Source: Selaginella moellendorffii
Taxonomy: Eukaryota; Streptophyta; Lycopodiopsida; Selaginellales; Selaginellaceae
Direction of reading: 5' to 3'
Length of the DNA: 64,000 nucleotides
NCBI RefSeq assembly: GCF_000143415.4
Contig: NW_003314283.1
Span: forward strand, 1,594,272-1,658,271
Below the pieces are notes generated by a model. It was not told the DNA's origin and ran no database searches. It was given only the letters and a program-made list of their open reading frames with translations. Positions 31,670 through 41,439 of the stretch are shown piece after piece; within the stretch, counting starts at the first letter, position 1; the number at the start of each line of letters is the position of its first letter. Both the position numbers and the translations under genes were made by a program.

Positions 31670-33190
31670 CTGAGTTATAGAGTTCTTCTGCGGCGAATGG
31701 TGTCCTTCTCTGAGTCCTGCGACCTGGCTTCATCTTATGGTTTATGGCGTCTTTCCTTTGCAGCAGTTTTCCAATAAGAAATCTTTCGACGACAATGATC
31801 AGCTCTGGTACTTTCTTGAGCTTCTTTGTTTTGGATTGTGTATATCTTCTTAGGTGATTACCTTCGATGAAAAATCAGGTGGTGAGATCGTCTAACAAGC
31901 TGGCCTTGACTAGGTGAACTCTTAATTCTAGTTCTAGTTTCTTTGAATCTTTAGTTATGCAAAGTTGTGTTTTCCAGTGTGTAACAAGCATGATGATGCT
32001 TTTAGAGCGCATGAACTTTTGACATGAGAGGTCCATCAGCAGTTATGACTTCTCACAAGTTTACAGCTCTTTGTTCATGTCTCGAAAGTTTTAATTGGAA
32101 ACTGATGCGAAACCATTTCCACGGTCAAAGAAGAAAGTGACATACTGTAGAACCCAAGATAGTGGAGTACGCAGTGGTATATTTCTTAACAGTTGATCGT
32201 ACTATCCTTCTTATATCCTTTTCATTGTTATGGGAGCGCAAAGAGGAGGAAATTGGGGTGGTTTCTCACAGCAGCAAGTTGTGGCTCTTTGTTGCTCATG
32301 TTGTCATGCTAATCTGTGTTTTGGATCTTTTGTTAAGCAGATGGCACTGAAACAAAACATAGTATCTAGCTTAACTACTTCAAACCCAAGACAAACTTAA
32401 TTGCGACTTCAGCACTGTATGGTGGACATACCGACTACATCCATCACACAGTGTTGAAGCTGTAACTAGGTTTATTTTGTGTTCGAAGTAGTTAAGTTAC
32501 ATACTACGTCTTGTTTCAGTGTCATCTATATGGCAAAGGATCCAAAACACAGATTAGCACAACGACATGAGCAAAAAATAACCACAACTTGCTGCTGTGA
32601 AAAACCATTATAATCTCCTCCTCTTTGTGCTCTCACAACAATGAAAAGGATGTAAAAAGGATGGTATGATCAGCTGTTAAAAAACATACCACTGTGTACT
32701 CTGCTGTCTTGGATTCCATAGCACGTCACTCTCTTCTTTGACCCTTGAAATGGTTTCACATCAGCTTTCGAGACATGAACAAAGAGCTGTAAACCTGTGA
32801 GAAGTCGTAATTGCTGATGGACCCTCTCCTGTCAAAAGTTCGTGCGCTCTGAAAACATCATCAAACTTGTTGCACACCAGAAAACACAACTTTACATAAC
32901 TAAAGATTTGAAGAAACTAGAACTAGAATTAAGAGTTCACCTAGTCAAGGCCAGCTTGTCAGACGATCTTGCCACCTGATTTTTCGTCGAAGGTAATCAC
33001 CTAAAAAGATACACACAATGCAAAACAAAGAAGCTCAAGAAAGTACCAGAGCTAATCATCGTCGTCGAAAGATTTCTTATTGGAAAACTGCTGAAAAGGA
33101 AAGACGCCACAAACCATAAGATGAAGCCAAGTCGCAGGACTCAGAGAAGGACGCCATTCACCATGGAAGAACTCCATAATAAAATTATGC
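31670..33190. repeat. Large inverted repeat (hairpin) of a decayed histidine phosphatase gene
   Basis: The left arm (31670-32425, gene sense on plus) and right arm (32440-33190, gene sense on minus) are reverse complements with a loop of about 14 nt around 32426-32439. By eye roughly 94 of 100 bases pair in the stretch 31775-31880 against 32980-33085. Both arms are degenerate copies of the phosphatase gene at 25955-26990: the left arm keeps TTATGGGAGCGCAAAGAGGA from the exon that reads LWERKEEE. Both lack the same exon segment (the DAVLTPAGW coding part). The arms are therefore copies of one another made after decay began. Transcription through the locus would give a long, nearly perfect RNA hairpin. 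Confidence 0.85.
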
Positions 33191-33374
33191 TGAGTAGATT
33201 CGTTTTTAGAAACGAATATGCCAGCAAAGCCTCGCTGATCCCACAGTTTCCCTTGGTATCCAAAATCACTGGAAAGATTGCCAACTTACCTTGGCATTGG
33301 CACAGTGAAGAATACACAGGCGCCAGAAGCGCATTTAAATCACATTTTGTCACGCGAGAGGGACGAAAATATTT

Positions 33375-33725
33375 TTAGTTTCTCGTCTCCCCTGCTGGTG
33401 GCGGAGCATCGTTGCGCTTGGCAGGGTCAACCACAAGAACATCAGAATGAGACTCAAAGTAACTGGAAAGAGGCCAAGGTACCTCCTTCTGGCTGGCCAC
33501 CTCCACAACTAACAATATCACTTCCCTCGAGAGAGCATGGTCCTGAAAAGAGCAACGAAGTCGATTGATCTGGTGTTAAAAGAAAACGCATAGGACTTGA
33601 CGTACCCCTTCACGAGGAGACATTGGGCGGCATCAGTCGTGGTAAACACCAGAGTCCGAGCATGAGTGATGCCTTCTTCTGCTTTTCCGGTTAGAGAGTA
33701 GAGACATACTTGTTACCCAGAGAAC
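33375..33725 (-). pseudogene. NOMO gene fragment 2
   Basis: TAGTTTCTCGTCTCCCCTGC, then CAAGAACATCAGAATGAGAC and CTCGAGAGAGCATGGTCCTG, parallel the 28355-28650 exons of the NOMO copy and fragment 1. Large internal deletions leave no frame. Confidence 0.7.
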
Positions 33726-33734
33726 CAGACAAGA

Positions 33735-34040
33735 GTTTCAAGGTTGGACCGAACCTATACTTCCTGAAAAGAGGGACCAGATTTCTTGAGAAGCAATGTC
33801 ATTTCCTTTTTTAACAAATCCTTGGTTCTTTGTCGCGATCCATGGCCCAATTGTAATTTTGGCATCCAGCCTGAGAAATGGCCACAAGAGATCTTACACT
33901 CCCGTATGGTGCATCCAAAGAAGTTCCTTGCATGACTCATTCGCTTGGTTTTGTGCTGTGTGGTGATGTCCGTCTCGGAATCTGCTGCTACAGACGGTGC
34001 AACGCCCCTGACGGGCATTAAGCCCTACAACAAGGTAACC
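33735..34040 (-). pseudogene. ThrRS gene fragment 3
   Basis: CCCAATTGTAA with TTTTGGC, ACACTCCCGTATGGTGCATC and CTTGCATGACTCATTC match ThrRS exons at 24720-24740 and 24845-24890. TCTGCTGCTACAGACGGTGC matches 24948-24966. It is an N-terminal coding fragment with internal deletions. Confidence 0.78.
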
Positions 34041-34079
34041 TAAATTCCCGAGTATATTCTGGTTTTATGTTAAATCCAT

Positions 34080-35245
34080 TGGCCTTTCTAGACCATGCTC
34101 CGGAAGATCACAAAGTCTTCCCCCATTTGGTCTGAATCATTTTGGTTGCTTCTCCAACCAATACAGCATGCCCTGTAGATGCACACCTATCAAATTTCAA
34201 ATATCCTGTCACTTGGGATGACATGCCCCAACGCTCTGTGTCCAGGTCGTAAACAACGTGTTTAACCTGGTGGTGTGCAATCCAGTGACCCAAGAGTGGA
34301 GCGAACTACCAGCCCAGGAGATTTCTTTTGCGGAGGACTTTGCCATGTTTGTTGACAAAGATCGCTTCAAAGTCGGCGTGCACCTCCTCAGCTACGACTC
34401 AGGCCACTGGTGCTGCATCTACAACTCGGCAACAACACGCGCCTGATCTTCTCTCCCCAACCTCCCGTTCTCACCGAGGGAGCAGCGTCACGGAAAGCTC
34501 GTGTTTGATACTCGGTCTGTATTCCCAGACTTCGACGACCTTAGTATCCTGAGATTGTATGACTTTGTCCGCACCAGTGGATCACAGGGGAAGTCGTGCG
34601 CAGCCTGAGGATTACAACGGGCCTGGAAGACAGTGGTGGAGAGATCCTGCGCTGCGTTTTGCTGCGTCCTGGTTCGTGCACGACAATGCTGTGAGATTAC
34701 AATGGGCAGCGCTACTTTGCAAGCGCCTGGGTGTATGCGTCTGAGGTACGGTATTGCGAAGCTGATGGCTATGACAATGGTGGCTTGGTTATCGTCTTGG
34801 CAGTGCACTGTGAAACCTGCTCAATCAAGTATATCCTGGGCAGTCTTGAAAACTTCCTCATTGTTATATCCATGCAGAGGACAATCTCGTCATCTTTTAG
34901 GAAGGAAAAGTAGATGGACCAGGCCAATCTCGGAGGGATCAATGACAATGCATACCAGGCCACCTGCGGAAGCAACGACTTTCTCGGTCAGTGGAGGCAA
35001 CGCAAACTCCACATTGTGGTTGTGCCGTGATGGATCCCAGGCCGAAAAGTGTTTCGTCGTCACTAACAGAGGTATTTATAACCCACAATGATTCTTGCTC
35101 ACCACTGTTTTGGCACCACCTGTGGCGAAAGGATGGATTGTTGATGATGGACTTCCATGACTTGCAGACTGCGGAGCAACGACGCAGTGTGGTCAGTTCC
35201 ACAAAGCTGAGAACCAGCTCCACAATATCATCTTGCATCTGTCGG
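34080..35245. pseudogene. F-box gene copy with internal inversion
   Basis: The F-box end (34930-35245) lies on the minus strand (MQDDIVELVLSFVELTTLRR). The C-terminal scrap 34080-34260, with the ACGCTCTGTGTCCAGGTCGT phrase, is also on minus. The middle, 34261-34915, is on the plus strand (NLVVCNPVTQEWSELPAQEI, SFAEDFAMFVDKDRFKVGVH). An inversion of about 650 bp thus flipped the centre of the gene. Breakpoints are close to 34258 and 34915. Frames in the inverted part are also broken. Confidence 0.8.
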
Positions 35246-35369
35246 TTACCTTGAAGGATTGCAATTTCCTTTTTAGAAGCGCTAACCTTTTAAAATTTCT
35301 CGAGAATATTCTGTTATTTTTAAAAATAATTTCTCGCTCTTCATAAATGTTCCAGAGCAGAAACTCCAA

Positions 35370-35560
35370 ATGCCTGTATATCTTCCACAACTCAGCCTTC
35401 GCAAAGTGAGGTGTATAGAGTAGCTCGTACCCTCAGTCTTAGGTGGACTTTCATCCAGTAGTCTGCAATCAAGAACCAAAGCTCCTTTAGGATGCCAAAA
35501 GATGAGACTGCCCCCAGCCTCCTCCTGGAAAGCTGGACGAGATGATCATGTGGATGACAC
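35370..35560 (-). pseudogene. ThrRS gene fragment 4
   Basis: CTTCCACAACTCAGCCTT and GTATAGAGTAGCTCGTA match 23931-23975, and AAAGCTCCTTTAGGATGCCA matches 24034-24053 of ThrRS. The fragment ends in the exon donor region at about 35545. Confidence 0.78.
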
Positions 35561-35755
35561 CAATGCTTACGAGGATGCGTCCAGGAACTGCGAAGCCCAG
35601 AAAGAACAAGAAGAAGGTAAGAATCCTTTGTACTTTTAAAAGTTTTTTAAAGAGATTCTTTTACATGTCAATTGATTAGGAGTCAAACTTGGATCGAGGA
35701 AAGAACTACTGGGACAAGGATGAGGTTTCATGGAGACAGTTTGTATAATAAAGTG
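35545..35755 (+). other. Possible two-exon small ORF
   Basis: A plus-strand frame MTPMLTRMRPGTAKPRKNKK could splice at GGTAAGAA (about 35617) to GATTAG/GAGTC (about 35682), giving ESNLDRGKNYWDKDEVSWRQ then FV and a stop. The signals are convincing for length but the product is not recognised, and it directly abuts the ThrRS scrap. Confidence 0.2.
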
Positions 35756-36504
35756 GCAAGGTTCGTTTCATTTTGATGGTGTTCTTTGATTTCTTTTGAA
35801 GTATTGCACTGGAACTTGAATTAAGGATGTTCTGTGGTCTTTTACTTTTCATTAATATAATCTAGCAAAACAGCTAAAAACGTATGGCAAGAAACTTTTA
35901 ACATACAAAACTGTAGTGCATTTATACCAGAGTTGTTTCATGCTTCACAATAGTAGCTTACTTATATTATCTCTAAGTACCTCTAACACCACTCACGATT
36001 AGGTGGTTGATCTAATGAATCTAAGCCTAAATTGTGCCTAGTTAGTCTGAGATGATGAGCATAGAGAGCTGATGAGAAAAGCATATAGAAAACTCATAAA
36101 TCAATTACCTAAAACTTTGTTCTTAGTCTTGGTTTTGTTTGCATACACTTTTGCTCACCCTTCAATCTTGCCAGTAGCATGTGACCTTGGTTGTGAACTG
36201 TTAAGCTCCCACTTTTACTGTTACCAGATGAAAATTCTTGTAAAGAATTGCTATTATGAGTTTTATGTATATATACTTATTTATACACAGTTGAGATACA
36301 GAGTTTTTCCTCCTCATATATGCATCTTGATTGCACGTGAAAGCATTATATATTTGCACATGTGCAGATTTTAATTTTTTTTGAGTTGAATGCAAATATT
36401 CTGCACATGTCTTAAGTGCTAAGAATCACCTGGGCTAGGGCACCTCTTCCATCCTTGCTGGCATTCTATACCATGTGTAGGGATCTCCTATCTGATCTCT
36501 GGCC
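35756..36504. other. AT-rich interval, nothing recognised
   Basis: Low-GC sequence with only short ORFs. No repeat termini or gene motifs were seen. Confidence 0.5.
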
Positions 36505-37665
36505 ACCTCATTTTCTCTGGTACTTGGTGCCACAACCAACACAGCATGCTAAAAACCCGAAAATTCTGTAGAACTCAGGGCGAATTTCATCGTCACTTGG
36601 GATGACGTGTTGTTCCACAGAGTGTCGTGAGCACTGGGCGATAAAGCAGTCCCTTGCCTGATTCATATGTGCGCCTGCCCACTCCACCCCAACGCTCTGT
36701 GTCCAGGTCGTAAACGAACACTTTTCCTTCCGAAAAGATGACGAGATTGTCCTCTGCATGAATATCACAATGGGAAAAATTGTGAGACTGCCCAGGATAC
36801 ACTTGATTGAGCAGGGCTTTACAGTGCACTGCTGAGACTATAACCAAACCGTGTCATCAACCTTCCACACACCATAGCCATCAGCTCTGCAGTACCCTAC
36901 CTTGCAGTAGTCTCCCTCATGCACATGCAAAGTAGCGCTGGCCATTTAATCCCACAGCATTGTCGTGCACCAACCGGGACGCGGCAATACGCAGCGCAGA
37001 AACTCTCCACTTTGTTCAACCCCTTCCAGGCCCGTTGTAATCCTCAGGCTGCGCACGACTTCCCCTGTGATCCACTTGGTGCGGACAAAGTCATACAATC
37101 CCAGGATACTAGGGTCGTAGAAGTCTGGGAATACAGACCGAGCATCAAACCCGTGACGCTCCTCCCTCTGTGAGAACGGGAGGTTGGGGAGAGAAGACCA
37201 GACGTGTGTTGCCGAGTCGTAGATGTAGCACCAGTGCCCTGAGTCGTAGCTGATGAAGTGCGCGCTGACTTTGAAGTCATCTTTGTCAACAAACATGGCA
37301 AAGTCCTCCGCAAAAGAAATCTCCTCAATGTGGAGCGTTGGTAGTTCGCTCCACTCTTGGGTCACTGGATTGCCCACCACCAGGGTAAACACATGCAGAT
37401 GGGCGAAGCCATGATCCATGATGATGCATACCAGGCCACCTGCCAAAGCAACGACTTTCTCGGTTGCAAACTCCACACTGTGGTTGGACCGTGATGGATC
37501 CCAGGTGAAAAAGTGTTCGGAGGTATTTATAACCCACAATGATTTTTGCTCACCACTGTTTTGACACCACTTGTGGCGATTGTTGATGATGGATTTCCAT
37601 GACTTGCAGACTGCACAGCACCGATGCAGTGTGGTCAGTTCCACAAAGCTGAGAACCACCTCTGG
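36505..37665 (-). CDS. F-box protein gene, uncertain integrity
   Basis: The minus-strand frame 36946-37659 reads VVLSFVELTTLHRCCAVCKS (F-box second half), EHFFTWDPSRSNHSVEFATE, LVVGNPVTQEWSELPTLHIE, FAMFVDKDDFKVSAHFISYD and VFPDFYDPSILGLYDFVRTK. Downstream, 36593-36847 continues with HNFSHCDIHAEDNLVIFSEG and KVFVYDLDTERWGGVG, which looks like a beta-propeller or F-box-associated domain. Compared with the copy at 28070, the first part of the F-box is diverged (SDPEVVLSFVEL) and no ATG is seen in frame. A short deletion removes some of the NNPSF segment. It could be a gene with an unplaced first exon or a fading copy. Such plant F-box families evolve by local duplication, as seen here three times. 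Confidence 0.5.
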
Positions 37666-37689
37666 ATCGCTTCTACCACAAAGGCATTG

Positions 37690-38711
37690 ACCTTAAAAAG
37701 GATTTTGCAATTTCCCTTTTATCCATATATATAAAGTGATAGTCCAGGCTCGGTTTGCATAGACCACCACAGCTCTGGTGCTCATTGGCATTGACACGTG
37801 CCACTAGTGTGTCCTACCCCCGTGCCCATTCTTTTTAGCTCACCTTAGATGCCCTGCCGCAATCGAGCTAAAGCTTGCTTGCCAGATCAGTGGCAATCTC
37901 AGCAATTGCACTTCTTCCTGTGGAGATCTGTATTCAGTGTCGGGATGGCAGCCGCTAATTTGGCCCCAACCACAACAATCTGGATTTTTGTGTGCTGTGG
38001 AAATTTGAGATGTCTTCATTTAGGTTTGTGGATGCCATTGAGTGGCAGAGCTGGAGCCAGAGACAGCCTTCAACGCGGCCAGAACCATCAGAGAGTTTGC
38101 AATCTTTGCTCTTCCGTGAGAGAGAACAAGCCCAAGGTGAGTTTTCGAACTTGCAAACCCCACCCACCTCTCATGACTCAAGTGTCATTGTATTCTCCAA
38201 GACTTTGATTAGCTTCCCATTGAGCTCCTTGCCTTCTAGGCCCTTGAAAGCAGATGTTTCTGCTGTTCTCTGCATTCAGAGTGTTCCAGGAGACAAGCGT
38301 GAAGCTCTTGATTGGCAAACTGGGCTCAATTGCACTTCTGCAGTGGTGGTGATGGTCAAGGTGCAATGGAAAGCGGCTTTTTGAGTGCTCACCACACCTT
38401 GGAAAAGGTGTTTCCAAGGTGTGTCAATCTTGTGTCTAGGTTTTGTTGGTTGTTAGATTAGTGTTGGTGCAACCTTTCTTTTGTTTATAGCTTAAGCCAT
38501 GTATAGATTGTGCTCTCAATGTGTAGTCTTCAATTTTATTTTATTTTTTCCACTGTAAGAACATGAATTCTGGCTTTTACTTAGAATCTCTACAAATTTT
38601 AAGATAAGTGCTTTGATTTTCTTTTAGATCACTAATATCTACTTCTTGCCCTAAGTTTAAATTTGCACTAAATAGGTTATTTCATTTCATTTATCAAGTA
38701 GAACTTCCTCT
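37690..38711. other. Unassigned sequence before the transposon nest
   Basis: Moderately GC sequence at 37760-38400 turns AT-rich at about 38430. Short plus-strand frames exist (up to 130 codons) with no recognisable family. Since the flank right of element B is Helitron DNA, part of this may be the Helitron 5-prime portion, but I see no motif to confirm it. Confidence 0.3.
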
Positions 38712-38716
38712 CTAGT

Positions 38717-39735
38717 TGTCACAAATGTGATTTTGGGTATTGAAAGTTATATATCAGCCAGTCCTTATGGATATTCTTTCCTTACTGCCACGACGGCAAG
38801 AGGTTGGTATTGCTAGACCCTTTATTAGTCCCTCTTGTGCTAGCGGAATTAACTGGGCATTTCGAGTGTACTTAGACTGGACGAGCATAAGGATGAATTC
38901 TTACGTGTTATTAGCTAAGCATACTTAGCTTGGTAAGGAGTTCCCGTCTCATTATATCTTGCATTAGTTAGTGACAATAACCCTTGTGTATTGAGATTAG
39001 TCCTTTAATATCGCTAGATGATAGCTTACCGTGTCTGCCAAACACCTTCACTATTATGCCCTTTGTGGTAATCTCATTTTGGTCTTAAATGTTATTTATG
39101 GAAAGTGTCTAGATTTGCTCATTTGACATATCTATGGAGTGTAGAGATTGTCCTGAACACAATGATGTTCATCCCGTGTCCAAATTCGCAATCTAAGAAC
39201 ATTCCATATTTAACAAGTTTCAAGTTTGTCTCAGAGACTAACTCCTAGTACTAAGGGAGGTTTGGGGTGAAAGCCCAAAGTGTGTGTTCCTCAAAGGAGG
39301 GGGGCTATAGAGGGTTCCAAATGTATAGTAGAGATAATGGGTAGGTTGAACATGGCTAACCAACTTGAGGCATAGTGTTGCAAATGTGACTTCGGGTATC
39401 AAAAGTTATCTATCGGCCAGTCCTTACGGACACTCTTTTCTTATTGCCACGATGGCAGGAGGTTAATATTGCTGGTTCCCTTTATCAGCCCCTCTTGTTC
39501 AAGTGTTAATTTACTAGGTTTAGCACCTGTACTTAGCTAGATAGACATAAGGTAGAAACTCCTATGTGTTTTTAGCTGAGCATACTTAACCTATCTCTTA
39601 GTTCTCTTTTTCTCTGTCTTGCACTGGCTTGACAAGAATCCTCGTGTATTAAGATTAGTCCCTCAATATCACTGGATGATAGTTTACCATGTTTGCCAAA
39701 CACCCTTGCTATCATGCCTTTTGTGTTAGTCTCAA
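38717..39735 (+). repeat. Internal duplication of the element B LTR start
   Basis: 38717-39375 and the sequence from 39376 onward (TGTTGCAAATGTGACTTCGG) are two copies of the same LTR 5-prime part. The second copy is interrupted at 39737 by element A. Only the outer start at 38717 is flanked by the TSD, so the duplication arose inside the left LTR. Confidence 0.8.
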
Positions 39736-39736
39736 T

Positions 39737-41439
39737 TGTAAGCAACTAAATTTTCCATTCTACTTTAGTCATTTAACCACACCTCTGACCACTTGGAGGA
39801 GTCTCATTCACAACCTCCATAAGTCCAATCCAGGACATGGGACTTGCTAGCCCCGAGAATGACATCCATGCCACTCAATATTTGCACTTGGTCCAAGTGC
39901 TCCATGTGTCCGATCCCATGACCGACCCTCAAAGGTACGACCGACATAGCAGCCCGTTACGCTAAGGCCATGCCCAATCACCTTTGCCACACTGGTAGTC
40001 CAATACCACTTGCATCACCGTCTTGGCTCTCCAAGACTAGGCAAACTATCCGTGAGTGGTCATCTCAGATCCACTCCTTAGCATCCTTAGGATGCCCACC
40101 GACAAGGGGAATAGCCTTCCCCAATATCCCTCTGTCAGTCCCCACTAAGTCCCTTTCTGCCCCTGGCCGTGTTTGCCAACATTGCCACTGGATTGAGACC
40201 CACAGGCCCGACCACTAAGTCCCACGGTCCTCTGGGACTTCCTCACCACACAACTGTGTCCTTGGTCACTACCCCAGAGGACTGCTCCTCTTCCTTTCCA
40301 CAGTCTGGGCCTTTGGGACAACATTTCGGAACACTGTGGCCTTACGCGAGCCACCTGGGTACTCTCCTCGCCTTCTGCCCTTGGGTGCTCTAGCCATGGG
40401 ATTAGAGCGGGTTCCGTTGAGCCACACCAGGTATCCAAGTAGGTAGTGCCACCCACACTTGGACTGGGAGCATCGGCTAGTCGATCTCCCGGGGGAACTA
40501 GAGCCGGCTCTTGAACACTTCACCAAGCTACCCCGCTTGTCGGTTTGTGTTCACTCTAGTCTTGGACTTCCCAGTGGGCAGCTCATCACCCAACACTGGG
40601 TCCGGCCTTCCTGGGCCAAACTGGCCTTTCCTGGCCAAACTGGCTCCACTGCAGTCCTCCCCCTACTATACTTTTGGAGCTCACCAAACCCCCAAGGGTT
40701 TGGGAGACGAACGCTTTGGGCTTTCACCCTCTCAGGCTTCGGACTCGGACTCGGACTCGGACTCGGACTCGGATTTGGACTCGGACTCGGATTTGGACTC
40801 GGACTCGGGCTCGGGCTCGGTCTCGGCCTCGGCCTCGGTCTCGGTCTCCGTCCCGATCTCGGTCTCGGTCTCGACTTCGGACTCCATCTCGGACTCCATC
40901 TCGGACTCCATTTCGGGTCCATCTCGGGTCCACCTCGGACTCCATCTCGGACTCCATCTCGAGTCCATCTCGGACTCCACTTCAGACTCCAACTCGGGTC
41001 CATCTCGGGTCCACCTCGGACTCCACTTCGGACTCCATCTCGGACTCCGTCTTGGGTCCATCTCGGACTCCACTTCGGACTCCAACTCGGGTCCATCTCG
41101 GACTCCACTTCGGACTCCAACTCGGGTCCATCTCGGACTCCACTTCGGACTCCAACTCTGGTCCATCTCGGACTCCATCTCGGACTCCAACTCGAGTCCA
41201 TCTCGGACACTCCCATGTGTCATGTGTTGGTCCTTTTGGGTCCCTTTTTGGAGCCTCGCCTTTTGCTCGCTTCGTGCTCGTTCCTCGAGCACTTCGTTGG
41301 GAGTTCCACTCCCGCTCTTGACTTTTCAAGTCAGAGCTTTTGGTCCAAACATGTTACGCTCGTTTGGCTCTCGCTTCGGCCACTACCATGTGGCGCCCTT
41401 CCGGCTCCACTTTGGGGCCTAGGGATTTTGTGTCTCACA
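39737..41439 (-). repeat. Element A 3-prime LTR (left-hand)
   Basis: 1703 bp, TG...CA bounded. It differs from its partner at scattered single bases (for example AGCAACT versus AGCGACT near the outer end) and in the length of the CTCGGA array at 40735-41215. Confidence 0.9.
40735..41215. repeat. CTCGGA / CTCGGACTCCAT minisatellite in element A LTR
   Basis: The array starts with pure hexamers (GGACTCGGACTCGGACTCGG). It passes through GGTCTCGGTCTC variants to 12-mers (CATCTCGGACTC) and higher-order units ending GGGTCCATCTCGGACTCCAC. No unit contains a stop in most frames, so long overlapping ORFs of 200-335 codons appear on both strands. They translate to Leu-Gly, Asp-Ser, Arg-Thr, Glu-Ser and similar dipeptide repeats and are not evidence of a gene. 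Confidence 0.92.
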
